From: an uncultured Pedobacter sp. | GTDB lineage: Bacteria; Bacteroidota; Bacteroidia; Sphingobacteriales; Sphingobacteriaceae | Direction of reading: 5' to 3' | Assembly (NCBI RefSeq): GCF_946479715.1 | Contig: NZ_CAMLHF010000097.1 | Coordinates: forward strand, 1 to 19,394 | DNA length: 19,394 bases | Part shown: piece by piece, positions 1 through 6,994 of the stretch | Numbering within the stretch: position 1 is the first letter of the stretch | How the letters are laid out: the number at the start of each line of letters is the position of its first letter | The notes under the pieces: generated by a model | Told to the model about the DNA's origin: nothing | Databases searched by the model: none | The model's input: the letters and a program-made list of their open reading frames with translations, nothing else | Program-made: the position numbers and the translations under genes

Positions 1-458
1 TTAGCCTCATCAGCACTTAGACCCGCAATGGTTTCTAATTGCTTTACATGTTGATTTTTCAGCAATTCAACTTCTTCCTGTTTCTTTAATGCAATTTCGG
101 TTTGCTTCTCCAGGTTCTTTTTATGATTATCAAGTTCCTGATCTTTGCGGGTAGCATTTTCAAGCTTCTGGTTTAAAGACTGCTCTTTTTGTTTTAATGT
201 ATTCTCTCGTTGATTGATCTGGTTATTTTTGGAATTTACTTCTTGCTCGTGTTCAGATTTCATTTGCAGGAATTTCTCTTTTGCCTCTAGCAACCTATCC
301 TTCTTTAAGATCTCAGCGTTACTTTCCGCATCCTTAAGTATCTTCTTTACTTTGCTCTGAACTGCAATTTCCTGCTTCTTAAGCAGGCTACGCAGCAGAT
401 ATCTGCCTATTAAAATGCCGATTACTAATCCGGCAAGTACGTATCCTAATATTTCCAT
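1..458 (-). CDS. rny: Ribonuclease Y, N-terminal part (cut by window edge)
   Basis: RNase Y is a membrane-anchored endoribonuclease that starts mRNA decay. Only the first 152 codons are inside the window. My translation begins MEILGYVLAGLVIGILIGRY, a single N-terminal membrane helix at about residues 3-20. A long, highly charged coiled coil rich in Lys, Glu and Gln follows from about residue 25 to 140. The last visible residues, ETIAGLSADEAK, match the motif that closes the coiled coil before the KH domain in this family. The KH and HD domains lie outside the window. The start is the ATG at 456-458. It is the last gene of the pheT-zapA-ncRNA-rny block. Family assignment rests on the helix/coiled-coil architecture, the GLSADEAK motif and the usual Bacteroidota position next to zapA. 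Confidence 0.9.
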   Translation of the reverse strand, partial: MEILGYVLAGLVIGILIGRYLLRSLLKKQEIAVQSKVKKILKDAESNAEILKKDRLLEAKEKFLQMKSEHEQEVNSKNNQINQRENTLKQKEQSLNQKLENATRKDQELDNHKKNLEKQTEIALKKQEEVELLKNQHVKQLETIAGLSADEA

Positions 459-516
459 TCTATTTTTCTATATAAATCAGCTCATACACGCTGCATCACT
501 GTTAAAAATTCGTTTT

Positions 517-700
517 AAAAAAAAACCGCAACTAACTTTATTGAGTCCCAAAGTTTTAAAAACCTCAACTAATTATAATTAGGATTTAAGTCATTTTCAG
601 GTACATAAATGCAAATGAAATACACCTTCTTAATCCTATAAATATTGAAGTGTTAAGTTTTAAAAATAATGAAACTCAAAAACCTAGCTGCGGCTAATAT
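517..700 (-). ncRNA. ssrS: Candidate 6S RNA (6S-Flavo-like), between zapA and rny
   Basis: Seen: read on the minus strand, the 5' arm (694 to 674) pairs with the 3' arm (546 to 525) over about 20 base pairs, with one G-G mismatch and one bulged U. The 3' arm runs straight into nine T residues (525-517), so the RNA ends like an intrinsic terminator. Inside lie two facing single-stranded tracts of 36 nt (673-638) and 34 nt (580-547). Above them is an apical arm: 637-629 with 590-581 (9 bp, one bulge), then 627-620 with 606-599 (8 bp), closed by a 13-nt loop. A rod of about 180 nt with a large central bubble is the 6S RNA shape. Known: 6S RNA mimics an open promoter and binds the housekeeping RNA polymerase holoenzyme; ssrS follows zapA in gammaproteobacteria, and a 6S-Flavo class is described in Bacteroidota. 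Inferred: identity as 6S. The exact 5' end is uncertain (694 to about 708). Confidence 0.62.
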
Positions 701-714
701 CTTTGTTGTCTTAA

Positions 715-722
715 CTAATATA
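715..722 (-). promoter_or_regulatory. Possible -7 element for the 6S-like RNA
   Basis: The minus strand reads TATATTAG, one base away from the Bacteroidota -7 consensus TAnnTTTG. It lies between the zapA stop codon (733-735) and the first paired base of the RNA (694), so transcription would start near 707. A T-rich run about 20 nt upstream, inside the zapA 3' end, could be the -33 region, but no clean TTTG is seen. The RNA could instead be processed from the zapA transcript. Confidence 0.3.
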
Positions 723-732
723 AAGAACGATC

Positions 733-1023
733 TTATTTCGAAAAAAAATCATTTAATAAACTATCCAATTCTTCCACCTTCTCGGCAACAGCTGTATCCT
801 GATCCTGGACTTTGTTTTCTACTCTCAATACTGCCGTTGCATAATGCAGTACTGCCATAGAAAGCAAATCCTGTTTATCGCGAACTGCATAATTTTCCTG
901 ATAATCTTTTATGCGCTCGTTAATAATCTTGGCTGCTCGCCTTACAATTTCTTCTTCTTCTGTATTAACCTTTAAGGGGTAGATACGATCGGAAATAGTT
1001 ATTTTTATAGAGATTTCTCCCAT
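733..1023 (-). CDS. zapA: Cell division protein ZapA
   Basis: ZapA is a small cytoplasmic protein that binds and bundles FtsZ at the division ring. The 96-residue product is the usual length for the family. The N-terminal beta-rich part (MGEISIKITISDRIYPLKV, about residues 1-20) is followed by the typical EEEEIVRRAAKIINERI segment. A long C-terminal helix carries DLLSMAVLHYATAVLRVENK, which matches the dimer/tetramer helix. The acidic C-terminal tail ends LNDFFSK. It lies 33 nt downstream of the 96-residue coiled-coil gene and is followed by the 6S-like RNA, an arrangement reminiscent of zapA-ssrS in proteobacteria. Sequence divergence is normal for the family; the assignment is secure from fold pattern, length and context. 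Confidence 0.93.
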   Translation of the reverse strand: MGEISIKITISDRIYPLKVNTEEEEIVRRAAKIINERIKDYQENYAVRDKQDLLSMAVLHYATAVLRVENKVQDQDTAVAEKVEELDSLLNDFFSK

Positions 1024-1056
1024 TTTTTAGCTTTGTTTCACTTTTTCAAGTATTCC

Positions 1057-1347
1057 TTATTTCTTAAGTAATACAACACACTTATCTATTTCACGCACAA
1101 AATCGTTAATTTTTTGCTTTATATCAAGTGTCTTTTCACTTGTTCCTTCAATACTTTTCGCAAGTTTCAAAACTCTAAGCTTTTCCTCAAGCTCAGTGTT
1201 CTTGTTTTTCGATGTATCAAGGGCAACTTTTACTGACTGGTTCTCAAGCTTTAATAAATCATTTTCTTCCTGCAAAGCATTACAAAGCTCTATTAAACGA
1301 GTTGTTTTTTGCAATACTGAATTTAACTGATCTGCTACAGAAGACAT
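1057..1347 (-). CDS. Small coiled-coil protein next to zapA (unknown; possibly ZapB-like)
   Basis: This is a 96-residue hydrophilic protein with no signal peptide or membrane segment. Residues about 8-65 have leucine and hydrophobic spacing typical of a coiled coil (RLIELCNALQEENDLLKLEN and onward, then ELEEKLRVLKLAKS). A short second helix follows near the C-terminus (KINDFVREIDKCVVLLKK). It lies 52 nt after pheT and 33 nt before zapA on the same strand, so it is probably co-transcribed with zapA. I do not recognise a named family with certainty. Its size, coiled-coil nature and position suggest a partner of ZapA in the division ring, as ZapB is in enterobacteria, but no sequence motif proves this. 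Confidence 0.8.
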   Translation of the reverse strand: MSSVADQLNSVLQKTTRLIELCNALQEENDLLKLENQSVKVALDTSKNKNTELEEKLRVLKLAKSIEGTSEKTLDIKQKINDFVREIDKCVVLLKK

Positions 1348-1399
1348 TCTATTAAAGTTGTTTTTTATTTAAAAATATTATTTTTCAGAAAACACTAAC

Positions 1400-3799
1400 C
1401 TATTTTCTGATTTCTGCTTTCGCTGTTTGCGCTAAGTTAGATATAATCTTTTGCATAACGGAATCAATCTGCTTATCAGTTAATGTTTGCTCTTCATCCT
1501 GAAGAGTAAAATTAAGTGCATATGATTTCTTTCCTGCAGGTAATTTATCTCCAACATACACATCAAACACCTGCACATTCTTAATCAGTTTCCGCTCTGT
1601 TTTGAATGCTATGGTCTTTAAATCATCAAAAGTTACATTAGTATCTACCAACATAGATAAGTCTCTTCTTACTGATGGATACTTAGGAACTTCTTTATTT
1701 ATAATTTTATTTTTCTTTACTATATCTAAAAGCTGTGCCCAGTCAAAATCCGCATAGTAAACATCTTTATCAATATCAGCTTTCTTTTTATCAGCAGCTG
1801 TTACAGCTCCAAAAGTTACAATTGCTTTATCACCTCTAAAGTATTTTAAACCAAAAGCAAAGCTTTCGTTTTTAACTTCTTCAGTTTGATAGTTTGTTAT
1901 GCCAAGGCGACCAATAACTGCATCAACTGCGGCTTTTAAATTATAAAAACTTACTGGAGAGGCTTTATGGTTCCATTGCTCAGATTGATTAGAACCTGAC
2001 AACACAATCAATAACCTCGCACGCTCTACATATTTCTCATTTATCAAGTGGTAAGTTTTACCAAATTCATAAAATTTAATGTCGGCAGTTTTCCTGTTTA
2101 AATTATAAGCAACACTCTCTAGGGCAGGCAATAGCAATTCCTGACGCATTACATTTAAATCTGAACTTAATGGGTTTAAGATCTGTACTGCTTCTTCAGG
2201 CACTTTTGAATAAGCTCCTTTTGTTAATGAATTACACCAGATCTCTAAAAACCCATTGGCAGTTAACATATCAGCAATAACATGCTGTGTTTGCTCTTTA
2301 TCTGGTTTAGCACTATAAGATAGTGATGCATTTATTTTACTAGGGATCTCAATGTTGTTATAGCCATAAATCCTTAAAACCTCTTCAGTAACATCGCATT
2401 CACGGGTTACATCAACTTTAAAACTTGGCACTTTAAGTTCCAATCCTTCGGCTGTTTCTTTGGCTACTTCAATCCCTAATGCTGTAATTATACTTTTAAT
2501 TTCTGCATCAGGAATACTAGCTCCAATTAATCTATTGATGTTCTGATAACTAACTTCAACATCAAAAGGCTTTATAGGATTGGCGTAAACATCTGAAACC
2601 AACGAAGCGATTTCGCCACCTGCCAATTCCTGAATTAATAACGCTGTACGTTTTAAAGCAAAAGTTGTTATCTCCGGATCAGCACCACGCTCATACCTGA
2701 ACGAGGCATCTGTTTTTAAACCATGGCGTTTAGATGTTTTACGGACAGAAACAGAGTCGAAATAAGCACTTTCCAGGAATACATTTTTAGTTGCTTCAGT
2801 TATTCCAGAGGTTTTACCTCCAAAAACTCCTGCAATACACATTGGCTCTTCTGCATTACAGATCATCAAATCTTCAGCAGAAAGCTTACGTTCAACTCCA
2901 TCAAGCGTTACAAAAGGTGTTCCCTCAGCACATTTCTTAACAAAAACTTTAGCTCCTTTTATCTGATCAGCATCAAAAGCATGAAGAGGCAAACCCAGAT
3001 CATGTAAAACATAATTGGTTATATCTACGATGTTATTGATCGGCCTGATGCCAATTACTTTTAATTTATCCTGAAGCCAATCTGGAGAAGCTTTAACAGT
3101 AACCCCGCTTATCGTAACACTGCTATAACGCGGACAAGCATTGGTATCTTCAACCTTAACTTCAATTTTAAGGTTTTCATTATCTGTTTTAAAGCCAGAA
3201 ACATCAGGCATCTGAATACTGGTGCGGAAATAAGCAGCTAAATCTCTTGCCACACCTAAATGCGAAGCAGCATCCGCTCTGTTAGGTGTTAAACCTATTT
3301 CAAAAAGATAATCGTCTTCCAGTTTGAAATATTCTTTAGCAGAAATACCAATTGCAGTATCAGCTGGCAAAACAAGAATTCCGTCATGAGAAACGCCCAA
3401 ACCGATCTCATCTTCTGCGCAGATCATCCCTTCAGAGACCTCTCCTCTTATTTTTGATTTGTTTATTTTAAAAGGTTCCCCTTCATTTGGGTAAACGGTA
3501 GTACCAACAGTAGCAACCACAACCTTTTGGCCCTGAGCTACGTTTGGGGCACCACAAACAATTTGCAAAATATCTGGTCCGCCAACATCAACGGTTGTAA
3601 CACGAAGACGGTCTGCATTAGGATGTTGTACGCAAGTTAACACATGACCTATAACTAATCCGGCTAAACCACCAGCAACAGGCTGTACGGTTTCTAAGCT
3701 TTCTACTTCCAGTCCAATATTTGTTAATATAAGAGAAAGTTCCTGAGGGGTTTTATCAGTTTGTATGAATTGTTTAAGCCAATTGTATGATATCTTCAT
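1400..3799 (-). CDS. pheT: Phenylalanyl-tRNA synthetase beta subunit
   Basis: PheT forms the cytoplasmic alpha2-beta2 enzyme that charges tRNA-Phe; the beta chain recognises the tRNA and edits mischarged tyrosine. The 799-residue length is normal for the bacterial beta chain. The N-terminus (MKISYNWLKQFI) is characteristic. An EMAP/OB tRNA-binding domain covers about residues 40-150 (VLTCVQHPNADRLRVTTVDV, IVCGAPNV). B3/B4 editing and B5 domains follow; the core contains NIVDITNYVLHDLGLPLHAF and SAYFDSVSVRKTSKRHGLKT. The FDX-ACB anticodon-binding domain closes the protein (about 705-799; KYPSVRRDLSMLVD). pheS is not adjacent, so the two chains are encoded apart. A good -7 element sits about 35 nt upstream, suggesting its own transcription start followed by read-through into the coiled-coil gene and zapA. 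Confidence 0.97.
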   Translation of the reverse strand: MKISYNWLKQFIQTDKTPQELSLILTNIGLEVESLETVQPVAGGLAGLVIGHVLTCVQHPNADRLRVTTVDVGGPDILQIVCGAPNVAQGQKVVVATVGTTVYPNEGEPFKINKSKIRGEVSEGMICAEDEIGLGVSHDGILVLPADTAIGISAKEYFKLEDDYLFEIGLTPNRADAASHLGVARDLAAYFRTSIQMPDVSGFKTDNENLKIEVKVEDTNACPRYSSVTISGVTVKASPDWLQDKLKVIGIRPINNIVDITNYVLHDLGLPLHAFDADQIKGAKVFVKKCAEGTPFVTLDGVERKLSAEDLMICNAEEPMCIAGVFGGKTSGITEATKNVFLESAYFDSVSVRKTSKRHGLKTDASFRYERGADPEITTFALKRTALLIQELAGGEIASLVSDVYANPIKPFDVEVSYQNINRLIGASIPDAEIKSIITALGIEVAKETAEGLELKVPSFKVDVTRECDVTEEVLRIYGYNNIEIPSKINASLSYSAKPDKEQTQHVIADMLTANGFLEIWCNSLTKGAYSKVPEEAVQILNPLSSDLNVMRQELLLPALESVAYNLNRKTADIKFYEFGKTYHLINEKYVERARLLIVLSGSNQSEQWNHKASPVSFYNLKAAVDAVIGRLGITNYQTEEVKNESFAFGLKYFRGDKAIVTFGAVTAADKKKADIDKDVYYADFDWAQLLDIVKKNKIINKEVPKYPSVRRDLSMLVDTNVTFDDLKTIAFKTERKLIKNVQVFDVYVGDKLPAGKKSYALNFTLQDEEQTLTDKQIDSVMQKIISNLAQTAKAEIRK

Positions 3800-3833
3800 T
3801 ATCTGGTATCTAGTATGAAATACTGGGAAAACG

Positions 3834-3841
3834 CAAAGATA
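3834..3841 (-). promoter_or_regulatory. pheT promoter, -7 element
   Basis: The minus strand reads TATCTTTG, an exact match to the Bacteroidota -7 consensus TAnnTTTG. A TTTTAG sequence (3865-3860) lies 18 nt upstream as a weak -33 element. The predicted start near 3827 gives a leader of about 28 nt to the pheT ATG. Confidence 0.55.
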
Positions 3842-3876
3842 ATATTTTAAAGGGGAATGCTAAAAGAGAAATGCCA

Positions 3877-4074
3877 TTAATGCATGCCCCCCAATCCCGA
3901 TAACATAATAGCACATGCTCCTGCTCCTATCACTAATAAGATAACTGATAGAATAACCAATCTGAGGCCCGGTTTTACAGGCTGGTTATTTACTGTTGCT
4001 ACAATCATCATAATAATACCAACTATGAATATGATGGCAACAGCTGCCCAATACAACAAAAGAAGAGCAATCAT
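3877..4074 (-). CDS. Two-helix small membrane protein downstream of the radical SAM gene
   Basis: A 65-residue, very hydrophobic protein with two predicted membrane helices. Helix one is about residues 3-26 (LLLLYWAAVAIIFIVGIIMM) and helix two about 37-60 (LRLVILSVILLVIGAGACAI). They are joined by a short polar loop (NNQPVKPG), and the chain ends GLGGMH. It starts 2 nt after the radical SAM stop codon, so it is almost certainly translated from the same mRNA. I do not recognise a family. It resembles the small membrane subunits or stabilisers found beside integral-membrane enzymes, and its context ties it to the Lgt-like and radical SAM proteins upstream. Function is unknown. Confidence 0.75.
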   Translation of the reverse strand: MIALLLLYWAAVAIIFIVGIIMMIVATVNNQPVKPGLRLVILSVILLVIGAGACAIMLSGLGGMH

Positions 4075-4076
4075 AA

Positions 4077-5483
4077 TTAATGCATTAATTTAAAACGTTC
4101 GTTTAATTTTTCTCTGATATCATCGATTTTATTATCTCTGTAAAAAATATTCATTGTTTCAAATGGGATGATCTTCATTTTATCACTCACAATATGAACA
4201 CATGATTTTTTTACTGCCCGTACATCAAAATCCAGGGGATCCATAAAGTTCATTATAATGATGCGAAACAGGTTATTATAATTCAAATGATCTGATTTTA
4301 CTCTTGGCAAACAACACATTAGCTCTCCAAACTCGCCCTCTGCACAATCAACAGATATCCCTGTACTAAACAGATTCAGCAGATGCTCCTTCAATTTCTC
4401 ATCATGTTCAAAAACAATGGTGTTTTTTGAATTATTCAGCAAATCCTCGGGATTAATCAAATGTGTCATAGGTATTACGTCATCTCCAATTTTTAACGCA
4501 TAAGCCATACAAAGTGCATCGGGGTTACAAGGCACCGGAATCAGGTCCTGCGGGGTAAACAATGGATACTGTTCGTATATTTTTCTGCGAACCTCTGTTA
4601 GCGTTATCCTTCCCTGCTGATCGTTATAGTTGTCATTTCTGCCTGCTACCTGGGTTGGCTGAAATGTTACTCCACGCACGCATTTCTGTTTTAAAGCATA
4701 ATCCAAAATATCACCAATTTCATGGTCGTTCAAGCCTTTTTGCAACGTTACCACCAATGTGGTCGAAACATTAAACTTATTTAAATTATCTATTGCCTTT
4801 TTCCTTACTTCTGTAAGGTCTTCTCCTCTTAATTTTGTTAAAACGGCCGCACTAAAACTGTCAAACTGAAGATAAATTTCGAAATCAGGCATATATGAGG
4901 CCAGCTTTTCAACAAAATTAATATCCTTTGCAATTCTAATCCCATTTGTATTTACCATTAAGTGTTTAATGGGCTTACTCTTGGCAAGATCAAGAATTTT
5001 AAAAAAGTCGGGATGCACAGTTGGCTCGCCTCCAGAAATCTGAACCACATCAGGTTCCCCTTCATTCGCCACTACTGTATCCATCATTTTATTGATTTCC
5101 TCAAGAGTTCTGTGCCTGCCATAACTTGGAGAAGACATAGCATAGCAGGTTGGGCAACTTAGATTACACCGGTCTGTTACTTCTATTATTGTTAAACACG
5201 AATGCTGTTCATGATCTGTACAAAGGCCGCAATCATACGGACAACCATAATGCACTTTAGTATTAAATTTCAGCGGCATCTCAGACTGTTTGTTGTAATT
5301 TCTGATCTGCTTGTAATACTCTACATCGTCGGCAATCACAACTTTACTATCGCCATGGGTTTTACAATGCTTTAACATATAAACCTTCTCTTCCTGAAAA
5401 ACAATTTTTGCATCTATTAGCTCCAGACATTCCGGACACAGACTTTTTGTATAATCGTAATAGATATAATCTCTTATTTTCAT
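4077..5483 (-). CDS. Cysteine-rich radical SAM enzyme, tetraether-synthase (Tes/MJ0619)-like
   Basis: A 468-residue radical SAM protein. The chosen start is the ATG at 5481-5483, giving MKIRDYIYYDYTKSLCPECL; its ATG overlaps the upstream gene's TGA (ATGA). A longer in-frame start at 5552 exists but would add 23 residues that overlap that gene. Seen: an N-terminal rubredoxin-like C16-x2-C19 with C40; a second cluster motif C81, C85, C88, C96; the radical SAM CxxxCxxC at C106, C110, C113; GGEP at 151-154; and auxiliary cysteines C319, C325, C380, C390, C391. Known: this layout (extra N-terminal cysteine domains, radical SAM core, cysteine-rich tail) is typical of MJ0619/Tes-like enzymes, of which archaeal Tes joins lipid tails carbon-to-carbon. 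Inferred: action on a lipid or acyl chain, supported by the Lgt-like gene directly upstream. Substrate unknown. Confidence 0.82.
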   Translation of the reverse strand: MKIRDYIYYDYTKSLCPECLELIDAKIVFQEEKVYMLKHCKTHGDSKVVIADDVEYYKQIRNYNKQSEMPLKFNTKVHYGCPYDCGLCTDHEQHSCLTIIEVTDRCNLSCPTCYAMSSPSYGRHRTLEEINKMMDTVVANEGEPDVVQISGGEPTVHPDFFKILDLAKSKPIKHLMVNTNGIRIAKDINFVEKLASYMPDFEIYLQFDSFSAAVLTKLRGEDLTEVRKKAIDNLNKFNVSTTLVVTLQKGLNDHEIGDILDYALKQKCVRGVTFQPTQVAGRNDNYNDQQGRITLTEVRRKIYEQYPLFTPQDLIPVPCNPDALCMAYALKIGDDVIPMTHLINPEDLLNNSKNTIVFEHDEKLKEHLLNLFSTGISVDCAEGEFGELMCCLPRVKSDHLNYNNLFRIIIMNFMDPLDFDVRAVKKSCVHIVSDKMKIIPFETMNIFYRDNKIDDIREKLNERFKLMH

Positions 5484-6217
5484 TTGAGGATGCTGTTTGA
5501 GATGCGAAGAATAAATTTGTAATAATAGATGAATATAAACAATGAAATCCAATGGATCACGCTTAAATCCAAAAACAATGAATGATATGGTTTAATAAAT
5601 TCTACAAGAAATCGATATAAAAAATATAGAACCATAAACAATTTAAAGCGATCGCCATTGATCAGGCTCTTTTTCAAAGAAATAAAGAATAGGAATAGAA
5701 ACACCATGTAGATCATTTCATAGAGTGCTACCGGATGTCTTTTTAAACCATCACCAAGATCCATCCCCATAAAAAAGTGTGTTTCTACACCAAAAGTGGG
5801 CTCATCTATACCCATTAAAAAACAACCTATACGTCCAATAAACAAAGCAACTATAATTGGTATTACGTATAGATCACCAGAGGCAATTTTTACACCTATA
5901 ACTTTCTTTATAAGCTCTACACCAAACAAGCCTCCAATAAAACCTCCTGCGATGGTTTTATTACTAAAGAACGCCAGCAAACTTAAATGTTTTATTGATT
6001 CCGGATCCTCTAGTGCTGCAATTACCCGCGAACCAATAAGTGCGCCAATCATTGCCCCCAGCATAATCCACAACCTGTTTTCATCAGAAATAGGATCAAC
6101 CACCTTTTTCTTCAAGAAATAATAAACCCTAATGCCTATAAGAAAGGCTAGTGTTTCAAAAATATAATGCCAATGATATAACTCACCAAAAAGCTCAAAG
6201 CGGACGGGAAAATTCAT
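5480..6217 (-). CDS. Divergent prolipoprotein diacylglyceryl transferase (Lgt)-like membrane protein
   Basis: A 245-residue polytopic membrane protein with about six or seven hydrophobic segments. Lgt moves diacylglycerol from phosphatidylglycerol to lipoprotein cysteines at the inner membrane. Lgt-family features seen: GRIGCFLMG at 128-136, matching the GRIGNF signature with Asn changed to Cys; RHPVALYE at 160-167, like the RHPxQLYE motif; and YRFLVEF at 201-207, close to the C-terminal arginine motif. The usual HGG segment carrying the essential His is replaced by TIAGGFIGG (88-96), with no histidine. It is also shorter than typical Lgt. It starts 6 nt after radC and its stop overlaps the radical SAM start. 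I infer a specialised paralogue serving the radical SAM enzyme rather than the housekeeping Lgt, though a degenerate true Lgt cannot be excluded. Confidence 0.78.
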   Translation of the reverse strand: MNFPVRFELFGELYHWHYIFETLAFLIGIRVYYFLKKKVVDPISDENRLWIMLGAMIGALIGSRVIAALEDPESIKHLSLLAFFSNKTIAGGFIGGLFGVELIKKVIGVKIASGDLYVIPIIVALFIGRIGCFLMGIDEPTFGVETHFFMGMDLGDGLKRHPVALYEMIYMVFLFLFFISLKKSLINGDRFKLFMVLYFLYRFLVEFIKPYHSLFLDLSVIHWISLFIFIYYYKFILRISNSILK

Positions 6218-6223
6218 GTTTTA

Positions 6224-6922
6224 TCAGATTAACCCGTGATCACCAAAGCTATAATATCCCTTATCTGTAAAAATCAGGTGATCCACTACTTGTAAATCAA
6301 GCATCTTCCCCCCCTCTACCAACTTCTTTGTAAGCTGTAAATCCTGACTGCTAGGCTTTAGATTTCCTGAAGGATGATTATGAGCAAGAATAATAAAAGC
6401 TGCGTTATGCTCAATTGCAGTTTTAAAAATAATTTTTGGGTCTGCCACTGTGCCCGCCAACCCACCTTTACTAATAATCTGTTTTCCAATTACTCTATTT
6501 GCAGTATTTAAAATTAAGATCCAAAACTCTTCATGATTTAAGTCGGCAAAAACCGGCATCATTACTTCAAAGGCATCCTTTGACGACACAATATTCACCA
6601 CCTCTGTTGCTCCTGTATCCTTTCTCCTTCTACCAAGTTCTAATGCAGCAACTATCGCTATGGCCTTTGCTTCTCCAATACCTTTAAACTTCGAAAGGCT
6701 TTTAACAGAAACTTTGCCTAATGCATCCAGATCATTTCCATATTCGGCAAGTATTCGTTTGCTTAGATCAACAGCACTTTCATTTCTGTTTCCAGAACCA
6801 ATTAAAATAGCTATGAGCTCTGCATCGGTTAAATGCCTGCGGCCGTTAAGTAATAGTTTTTCGCGAGGCCTATCTGCCTCTGCCCATAATTTTATCCCCA
6901 GTTTTGGTTGATATGGTTTCAT
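6224..6922 (-). CDS. radC: RadC/MPN-domain DNA repair-family protein
   Basis: A 232-residue protein of normal RadC length. The N-terminus (KLWAEADRPREKLLLNG) is the standard start of the family. A UPF0758 helix-hairpin-helix region covers about 25-100 (LTDAELIAILIGSG, LSKFKGIGEAKAIAIVAALE). The C-terminal MPN/JAB domain has the metal motif intact: E131/E132, H181-N-H183-P-S185-G and D194. Despite its name, a repair role is not established; the MPN fold suggests a metal-dependent hydrolase. It lies downstream of the rpsT terminator and 6 nt upstream of the Lgt-like gene, so it probably heads the radC-lgt-like-radical SAM transcript. The functional link may be only positional. Confidence 0.95.
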   Translation of the reverse strand: MKPYQPKLGIKLWAEADRPREKLLLNGRRHLTDAELIAILIGSGNRNESAVDLSKRILAEYGNDLDALGKVSVKSLSKFKGIGEAKAIAIVAALELGRRRKDTGATEVVNIVSSKDAFEVMMPVFADLNHEEFWILILNTANRVIGKQIISKGGLAGTVADPKIIFKTAIEHNAAFIILAHNHPSGNLKPSSQDLQLTKKLVEGGKMLDLQVVDHLIFTDKGYYSFGDHGLI

Positions 6923-6942
6923 TGGAACGCTTTTTTGAACAT

Positions 6943-6974
6943 AAAAAAAGGGATATGCAATGCATATCCCTTTT
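6943..6974 (-). terminator. rpsT terminator
   Basis: A perfect 14-bp inverted repeat (6946-6959 against 6961-6974, core AAAAGGGATATGC) lies 20 nt after the rpsT stop. On the minus strand it is followed by seven T residues (6949-6943, partly in the stem). On the plus strand there are only four T residues, so it works best for rpsT. Confidence 0.88.
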
Positions 6975-6994
6975 ACAATATTGTAAAGCTATGT

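Noticed and set aside
669..860. Plus-strand frame of 63 codons
   Set aside because: It runs opposite zapA and across the 6S-like RNA; the peptide has no family-like features and the zapA reading is secure.
3884..4093. Plus-strand frame of 69 codons
   Set aside because: It is the complement of the two-helix membrane protein gene. The Ile/Thr/Asn/Pro composition is what the reverse of a hydrophobic gene gives.
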